Of a stretch of 64,000 bases of DNA, positions 58,763 to 64,000 are shown one piece after another. The notes under the pieces are model-generated. The model did not search any database, had not been told where the DNA came from, and saw only the letters and a list, made by a program, of their open reading frames with translations. The stretch spans positions 2,542,001 to 2,606,000 of the forward strand of contig NZ_CP031728.1 in the NCBI RefSeq assembly GCF_008806975.1, read 5' to 3'. Each line of letters opens with the position of its first letter. Position 1 is the first letter of the stretch. The position numbers and the translations under genes are program-made. This stretch comes from Cellvibrio sp. KY-GH-1 (GTDB lineage Bacteria > Pseudomonadota > Gammaproteobacteria > Pseudomonadales > Cellvibrionaceae).

Positions 58763-60346
58763 TTAATTGCTTTGTTTTGTTTCGTGGTATTCCTGCTCAG
58801 AATTGATTGACCATAATTCGCTACGCGGTCGTGACGGATCCATAATGCAATTTACCGCCTCCATCGCCGTCAACATCGAATGATCCTGATTATTATATCT
58901 ATGCTGTCCATTACGACCTATACAATACAAATTCGAAATCCCATCAAGAAACGTCTTTATCTTGTCAAACTCATTGTAAGTTCCGAAATAGGCGGGATAG
59001 GCTTTTTCTATTCTAATTCTACAGGTATCTAGAATGTCCTCTGCATCCAGTATATCGATCTTGATTAACTCAGCTACCGCAAGACGAATAAATTCTTCAT
59101 CGGACATTTTCCAAATATCATCCTGATCTGAACACATGTATTCTAATCCAACCCAAATATTATTAGGGTCATCGACCATATAAGGAGACCAGTTATTGAA
59201 AATTTGCAAACGGCATAGTTTTACGTCTTGCTCCTGAATATAAATCCAGGTATCTGGGACGATGTTGCCAACAGTTGGTATGTCCGTCTCATTTTTAATC
59301 TTAAGCTTTTTAGCTAATACTCCGACTGTCATAAAATCGCGATAAGGAAGGTCTTTAGCAATTCTGTGTACGTCTGCTGAAATGTCGCTGCCCGCAATAC
59401 TTTTGACTAGATCTTTAATCGGCATTGTGGATAAACAAAAATCACAATCAAAGCTAACTACTTGACCATTACATTCCGCACTCACACTAGCTATACGGTC
59501 TCCCTGCAAGTGAATTTCAGTCACTTTGTGAAGCATATGTATTTCGCCTCCCATCTTGCGGATATCGTCCGCCACGCACTCCCATAACTGGCCTGGCCCC
59601 AACTTCGGGTAGAAAAATTGTTCAATTAAAGAAGTCTCAGTTCCCTTCTGACGCAGATCAGCTGCATCCGCTCTAGCACCAAAAACTTTTTTTAATGCGG
59701 AAAAAACGGCTTTTGATAGAGACAATCCCTTGATACGCTGAGCCCCCCATTCAGCAGAAATTTTCTTTGGGTGCATGCCCCACACTTTCTCTGTGTAGCC
59801 TTCAAAGAACATTCTATAAAGCGGAACACCGAAACGGTTGACTAAAAAATTCTCCAGTGAATCCTCGGATGGGCGCTTTTTAATTTGAGAAATAAGATAA
59901 CCAAAACCAGCGTAAATCGTACGCGCTATTCCAAGATTTAAAATGGTACCCAGCTTTAACGAAATAGGGTAATCAAAAAATTTGCGCAGGTAGAAAATTC
60001 GCGAAATTCGCTGGCGAATCAGCATAACGCGATCTTCCTTTTCCGGATCCGGGCCCGATTCCGCCCAAGCTTTTTCTCGTTTCAGTAGAATATCATCTTG
60101 AGATGGCGCCGACTGAAGCGGCATGCGCTTAGCCCACCAATCCATTACCACATCACTTTTTGAGAAAAATCTGTGCCCCCCAATATCTATTCGATTTCCT
60201 TTGTGATTAATCGTGCAGGAAATTCCACCGATACGATCTGTGGACTCCAAGATAATAGGATGTATACCGCTGTTTTTCTCCAACATCTCGAACGCCGCCG
60301 TCAAGCCGGCTGGCCCTGCCCCAATAATTAATGCGACCTTTTTCAT
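58763..60346 (-). CDS. FAD-dependent oxidoreductase, UDP-galactopyranose mutase/amine-oxidase-like
   Basis: This 527-residue flavoprotein begins [20 protein letters not shown] with the Rossmann motif. [16 protein letters not shown] follows (compare the UGM GxHxF motif), then a region with [25 protein letters not shown] and a C-terminal [18 protein letters not shown]. Such proteins often occur in surface-glycan clusters. The enzyme may isomerise or oxidise a sugar, possibly a UDP-linked one. The ATG at 60346 is 16 bp after the GtrA gene stop; an earlier ATG at 60397 lies inside that gene. Confidence 0.8.
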   Translation of the reverse strand: MKKVALIIGAGPAGLTAAFEMLEKNSGIHPIILESTDRIGGISCTINHKGNRIDIGGHRFFSKSDVVMDWWAKRMPLQSAPSQDDILLKREKAWAESGPDPEKEDRVMLIRQRISRIFYLRKFFDYPISLKLGTILNLGIARTIYAGFGYLISQIKKRPSEDSLENFLVNRFGVPLYRMFFEGYTEKVWGMHPKKISAEWGAQRIKGLSLSKAVFSALKKVFGARADAADLRQKGTETSLIEQFFYPKLGPGQLWECVADDIRKMGGEIHMLHKVTEIHLQGDRIASVSAECNGQVVSFDCDFCLSTMPIKDLVKSIAGSDISADVHRIAKDLPYRDFMTVGVLAKKLKIKNETDIPTVGNIVPDTWIYIQEQDVKLCRLQIFNNWSPYMVDDPNNIWVGLEYMCSDQDDIWKMSDEEFIRLAVAELIKIDILDAEDILDTCRIRIEKAYPAYFGTYNEFDKIKTFLDGISNLYCIGRNGQHRYNNQDHSMLTAMEAVNCIMDPSRPRSELWSINSEQEYHETKQSN

Positions 60347-60362
60347 GCGATACAACCCAAAC

Positions 60363-60857
60363 CTATCTGAAGAAAACAAAAATTTTGCGCAAACCAAAAT
60401 TCCAAAACAGCACCATTATCGCAATGGCAATTTTGGACATTCGCGCATCAAACGCTAATAGATCTACACATACGACCATCAAAACTGATGTCAACATTAG
60501 GCCACCAATTCCAATGAGGATAAAAATAGCAAGATCCCTCCGTGTACGCGCGCGCGTGCCACGCCACACCCAACACACACACATCAAATAATTTACCGTT
60601 ACGCCAACCAAAAAACCTAGCCAGGTCGCCAAAATGTAATGCCCACCAAGACTTAGCACGCTGTTAAAGACGATAAAATCCGCCCCAAATGCTACACCGC
60701 CCACCAACACATAACGGCAAAATTGCAGCAACAATAGGTAATATTTACTGCCCAAGAAAAATTTTAATTCGCCTACCAATTCAAGACGGCGAACAAAGTA
60801 CGACTCATTTGAAAATATGGTAAAAAAAGGCATTAACATCAATTTCAGAAGCTGCAT
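60363..60857 (-). CDS. GtrA-family membrane protein
   Basis: This 164-residue protein has four membrane helices in the GtrA pattern ([42 protein letters not shown], a charged [15 protein letters not shown] and a last pair ending in FGLRKIFVF). GtrA proteins are thought to help flip undecaprenyl-phosphate-linked sugars across the membrane. The ATG at 60857 overlaps the upstream stop by one base (TAATG), which decides the start and implies translational coupling. Confidence 0.85.
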   Translation of the reverse strand: MQLLKLMLMPFFTIFSNESYFVRRLELVGELKFFLGSKYYLLLLQFCRYVLVGGVAFGADFIVFNSVLSLGGHYILATWLGFLVGVTVNYLMCVCWVWRGTRARTRRDLAIFILIGIGGLMLTSVLMVVCVDLLAFDARMSKIAIAIMVLFWNFGLRKIFVFFR

Positions 60858-62740
60858 TAGATTCTTCCAAGATTATGGGTTTGTTTGTTATCACATTGAT
60901 ATAGGTTCGTTGAAGGCTCGTTACCCGAAAGCTTTGCTTCAATCAAACCTTTTGCCGCAAGCGGGAACGAACTCATTACAAATCTCACGCCGGCGGTCTT
61001 ACAAAATGGCGTAAAATCGCTAATCGAGCGTATCCATTGGTTTCGTTCGCGTTTACAAAAGTCCATATCTGTACTGGGGCATAAGAGCAATATTGCCTTT
61101 TCACGCCGATTGGCCTCCACTGCGGTAGCGCGAGAAAATACGATCCCTGCCATTTGGATACCCGATAAATAGCTAGGACGTTGAAGGCTAATCCAGATCG
61201 TTGCTGGCGGGCCAAACGTAAAAACATCCTCGCCGATGGGTATAAGTTCTCTGAGCCTCTCCAGACGCTGTGTTTTTGCCACTCTATTTTCTGGCACCCA
61301 ACTTTTGCCCAAACACCAAAACGCAAGGCATGCCGCAAGGAAAAAGCTAAAAATTACAGGTATATGCACAGTTTTATAAGCAGACACATAGACCAATACA
61401 CAAACAAAAAACAGATATAGTGGCAACGCGCATTCATGCCAAACACCAGAAAAATCTTGCAACCGCGAACCATCAAATAACGCAGTAACGACCCCAATAT
61501 GGAAATGACTAACCACGACTAATAACAGCACAGGCAGAAACAATAACGCGATCCCCATCCATTTACTGAACGCCCAAAAAAGCACAGTTCCCCAATTTTT
61601 TTTCAAAGCAAGAACGAGAACCAACGCCCACACAGCCACCACTAACCCTGTTAATTGGCTACGCATTAACCAAGCGGCGATTAGCGTAATTGCAACTGTT
61701 TTACCCTCTGCTTTTACTTCCCAAAGCTTCAGAATTAGGTTTGGCAAAAGTAAAATGGCCACCAGGGTGACTAACCAAAACCAGCGCCATGCCTGCCCTT
61801 GAGTCACCAGGGTTAGGTGCAAAACGTCACCGCCTATGCCATGCACAAGCACTGCCAAAACGCAGGTAAATACAGCTGCAACCGCTAATCGCTTTTCGGT
61901 ATCGCCGCTGACGAAAATGCAGGCACTAATCAGACTTATTAACGGCACCAATGCATTGGCAATATCATCCATTGACCAAAAATAGAAAAATAAATAAGTG
62001 TTGCGATCTTCGATTATGCTCAGCCACTCTGCATCAAACTGCCAGCGAGTTAGCAACTGCGCATTATTTGCAATTAACAACAACGCGATAACTGCAACGG
62101 CAAGTAAACACAACCTTCGCCAATGAGCCATATATATACTTGACAGAGCAAATATTACGCCAGCCATGCCCATTAATGGATGAAGTAATAGCGCGACCAG
62201 TAAGAGCGCCGTCGCCGCTATTTTTTTCCTATCAAGCCACGCAGCTATGAAGAAAAGAGTAAATGCTTCCGACAACATGCGGGGGGTAACAAAAGGTTCA
62301 ATGTAGAAAAAAACGCGCTCCGAACCATAGGAACTTGAAAGCACCAAAATCAGTCCCACAGAGAAAATCGCAACACTGTAGGACAAAATTCTCTTTGCAA
62401 GCAGAAAAACAGCACTAAAAAATAAACAGTGACCCGCGAGTGTAATTAAAGCACCGGCCGATTCAACTCCTAATAATTCAATTAGGACTGCATATACTGG
62501 GCTAAAAAGTGTAAAGCTATCTTGCGAGCCGAAACGCAGAAAAATATCATTTTGGTAAAGCTCTGGAGCTAGATGAGAGAGCGCCTGTAATGTATACAAT
62601 TGCGCGTCATGCATTATTCCGGCATATGGAAAAAACAATACCCATAAAAAAAATATACCCGCCCACAACCCCGAGTAATGCACAGTGCTATTTCCTGCAA
62701 AATACCGTGCGATTTTGACCTCAAATAACGCTAACCACAT
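60857..62740 (-). CDS. Large polytopic membrane protein, possible GT-C pilin glycosyltransferase
   Basis: This 627-residue protein has about 12-14 membrane segments and a ~120-residue C-terminal soluble domain (after FWCLGKSWVPENRVAKTQRLE). After the first helix comes the acidic loop AGIMHDAQLYTLQALSHLAPELY, which carries the HDAQ stretch often seen in GT-C type glycosyltransferases that use lipid-linked sugars. It lies directly downstream of pilA, as does TfpW in Pseudomonas group IV strains, which adds arabinofuranose to pilins. Its order with GtrA, a UGM-like enzyme and PAP2 supports pilin or surface glycan modification. The ATG at 62740 has AAGGAAG upstream; a longer reading starts at 62833. 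No family name could be fixed. Confidence 0.7.
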   Translation of the reverse strand: MWLALFEVKIARYFAGNSTVHYSGLWAGIFFLWVLFFPYAGIMHDAQLYTLQALSHLAPELYQNDIFLRFGSQDSFTLFSPVYAVLIELLGVESAGALITLAGHCLFFSAVFLLAKRILSYSVAIFSVGLILVLSSSYGSERVFFYIEPFVTPRMLSEAFTLFFIAAWLDRKKIAATALLLVALLLHPLMGMAGVIFALSSIYMAHWRRLCLLAVAVIALLLIANNAQLLTRWQFDAEWLSIIEDRNTYLFFYFWSMDDIANALVPLISLISACIFVSGDTEKRLAVAAVFTCVLAVLVHGIGGDVLHLTLVTQGQAWRWFWLVTLVAILLLPNLILKLWEVKAEGKTVAITLIAAWLMRSQLTGLVVAVWALVLVLALKKNWGTVLFWAFSKWMGIALLFLPVLLLVVVSHFHIGVVTALFDGSRLQDFSGVWHECALPLYLFFVCVLVYVSAYKTVHIPVIFSFFLAACLAFWCLGKSWVPENRVAKTQRLERLRELIPIGEDVFTFGPPATIWISLQRPSYLSGIQMAGIVFSRATAVEANRREKAILLLCPSTDMDFCKRERNQWIRSISDFTPFCKTAGVRFVMSSFPLAAKGLIEAKLSGNEPSTNLYQCDNKQTHNLGRI

Positions 62741-62841
62741 GAACCCTGGCTTCCTTATAAAAATGGAGACGATACGTCCCTGACGCTGACACATAAAAAC
62801 ACTACTAGATAACACTGATAACATAAACAGCACAGAAAGTT

Positions 62842-62871
62842 AAAAAAAAGGCGCCCCAAGGCGCCTTTTTT
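62842..62871 (-). terminator. Terminator after pilA
   Basis: AAAGGCGCC / GGCGCCTTT stem with a short CCAA loop, with A and T runs at both ends (TTTTTT on the minus strand). It separates the strongly expressed pilin from the downstream cluster. Confidence 0.85.
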
Positions 62872-62893
62872 GACCAGCGAAATACTGAGTCGA

Positions 62894-63385
62894 TTAACTG
62901 CCTGAACCACAACCATTGGGAGCGTACTTGCCATCAACACTTGAAGAGCAAGTCCAGGAACCATTTGGATCGCGAGTCCACGACAGAGTTTTTTCAGCAA
63001 TGGCTGCCGCAGCGCCGTTGCCAAACGCACCGCCAATTGTGCTATCACTTGTACCGTCATCAGCGATAGTTATATTTACACCACCCTTACCAGTAGCCGA
63101 CCCCAGATCCGATCCCGAAGCTCCAAGCAGAGTACTACCGGCAAATCCGATAACGCATTCGTCAGCATCTGGTGCCGCATCAACATTCACCGGATTGACA
63201 CGCCCCTCCAGCAAACAGGTCTCCACTACTGTTTTTAAAGAACCCAATTCAGTCATCACGCGAGACACTTGTGACTTAGCTACGTAGGTCTGGTATTGCG
63301 GCAGAGCTACAGCAGCCAAGATACCAATGATCGCCACAACGATCATCAATTCGATCAACGTAAAACCTTTTTGCATTTGCTTCAT
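62894..63385 (-). CDS. pilA: Major type IV pilin
   Basis: This 163-residue prepilin has [21 protein letters not shown], a short leader ending in Gly before Phe1 and the conserved Glu5. The C-terminal Cys pair is in [17 protein letters not shown], the D-region of Pseudomonas-like pilins. It assembles type IV pili after PilD processing. A sigma-54 promoter lies upstream and pilB is divergent, as in Pseudomonas. A terminator follows. The start has GGAGTTAG upstream. Confidence 0.92.
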   Translation of the reverse strand: MKQMQKGFTLIELMIVVAIIGILAAVALPQYQTYVAKSQVSRVMTELGSLKTVVETCLLEGRVNPVNVDAAPDADECVIGFAGSTLLGASGSDLGSATGKGGVNITIADDGTSDSTIGGAFGNGAAAAIAEKTLSWTRDPNGSWTCSSSVDGKYAPNGCGSGS

Positions 63386-63441
63386 AACTAACTCCGATTA
63401 AGTTGGGCGACTAGCCGTTTTGTTAAACACAGTTAAAGTCA

Positions 63442-63458
63442 AGCAATGCGCATACCAA
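63442..63458 (-). promoter_or_regulatory. Sigma-54 promoter of pilA
   Basis: On the minus strand: TTGGTATGCGCATTGCT, with the -24 GG and -12 GC in correct 10-bp phase against YTGGCACG-N4-TTGCW (two mismatches). Predicted start near 63431, about 46 nt before the pilA ATG. PilR-type activation is expected. Confidence 0.65.
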
Positions 63459-63661
63459 CTGCTCGAATCCCTTTATTTAACCGAGATTATTGCTCAGCAG
63501 AGCTGGGCAGTGGGTGTTTTTAGCGTGCCTAACGGGCACTTGAAGCAACCAACATGGACAATAAGTGACATTTTTTGTCATTCCATATTTGCGCATACAT
63601 TAAGTACCATATGAGCTAGTATTCTCTCGTGAATGTAACGAATTTTCTCTCGGATGCACTT

Positions 63662-64000
63662 ATGAACACCCCAGCAAACTCCACTGCGCTTAACGGATTG
63701 GCGAGACGCTTGGTCGCAGACAACCTGATTGATGGCGAAATAGCCGCAAAGGCGATGCTTCAGGCAAAAAAAGACGGCATTCCTTTTGTTGATATGCTTG
63801 TCAGTAAAGAAATTTTGGATGCGCGCACCATAGCTCGTGTCGCCGCAGAGGAATTTGGCTCACCGGTTTTTGACCTCACAGCGCTAAACAAAGAATCCAT
63901 ACCGCTAAAGCTGGTTGACGAAAAGCTCATTCGCAAGCATCACACCCTGCCAATCGCCAGAAGGGGCAACAGGCTATTTTTAGCGGTTACAGACCCCACC
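63662..64000 (+). CDS. pilB: Type IV pilus assembly ATPase PilB, N-terminal part
   Basis: The frame from the ATG at 63662 has 113 codons, open at the right edge. It reads as the N1 domain of PilB (LNGLARRLVADNLIDGEIAAKAML, GIPFVDMLVSKEILDARTIARVAAEEFG, LPIARRGNRLFLAVTDP). PilB powers pilus extension. It is divergent from pilA. The start is weakly supported by GGA 9-11 bp upstream. The ATPase domain is outside the window. Confidence 0.9.
   Translation, partial: MNTPANSTALNGLARRLVADNLIDGEIAAKAMLQAKKDGIPFVDMLVSKEILDARTIARVAAEEFGSPVFDLTALNKESIPLKLVDEKLIRKHHTLPIARRGNRLFLAVTDPT

Overview
The window looks like part of the chromosome of a plant-polysaccharide-degrading gammaproteobacterium of the Cellvibrionaceae, very close to Cellvibrio. 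The main reason is a xyloglucan utilisation locus (GH31 with a PA14 insert, GH35, TonB-dependent receptor, GH95) in the order I recall for Cellvibrio japonicus. A nadC / type IV pilin / pilB neighbourhood of the Pseudomonas type supports this. All family assignments come from reading motifs in translated sequence; no database search was run.

Layout: 1-0.7 kb, 5' part of a phosphate-binding-like membrane protein. 0.8-13.1 kb, a secreted GH3 glycosidase fused to a GDSL esterase, then a complete-looking non-phosphorylative L-fucose pathway: permease FucP, aldo/keto reductase (fucose dehydrogenase), COG3618 lactonase, a two-piece UxaA-type dehydratase, SDR, FAH-type hydrolase, an IclR regulator and a divergent L-lactate dehydrogenase. 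13-17.9 kb, miscellaneous genes (orphan solute-binding protein, MltB, Rof, PEP-CTERM-like protein, LLM oxidoreductase). 17.9-19.9 kb, repeats and small unknown ORFs separated by attC-like sites, probably integron cassettes without an integrase. 20.2-25 kb, a BlaI repressor and two tandem BlaR1/M56 sensors whose first ~1.3 kb are almost identical. 25-37.3 kb, the xyloglucan locus and a flavin-dependent halogenase. 37.5-42.5 kb, a NIT-like protein, PldA, a PilZ protein and a DUF1631 protein. 42.7-51.2 kb, an operon usually annotated as urea carboxylase that I read as guanidine uptake and carboxylation. 51.3-64 kb, a second DUF1631 protein, nadC, and a minus-strand block between two type IV pilin genes that resembles a pilin modification cassette, ending at the start of pilB.

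How the parts fit: the GH95 fucosidase releases L-fucose from xyloglucan side chains. The fucose cluster 20 kb away can take it to pyruvate plus L-lactate, and the adjacent LldD can oxidise the lactate to pyruvate. The 43-51 kb operon has a sigma-54 -24/-12 promoter, NtrC-like half sites and a guanidine-I (ykkC) riboswitch leader, so it looks controlled both by nitrogen status and by guanidine. Its product should be allophanate, but no allophanate hydrolase lies in the window.

The most interesting leads are the pilin modification cassette, the guanidine operon with dual control, the cassette array, the duplicated BlaR1-like sensors with an unusual periplasmic domain, and a shared operator-like motif in the xyloglucan locus. 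No tRNA, rRNA, CRISPR array, transposase or phage gene was recognised.
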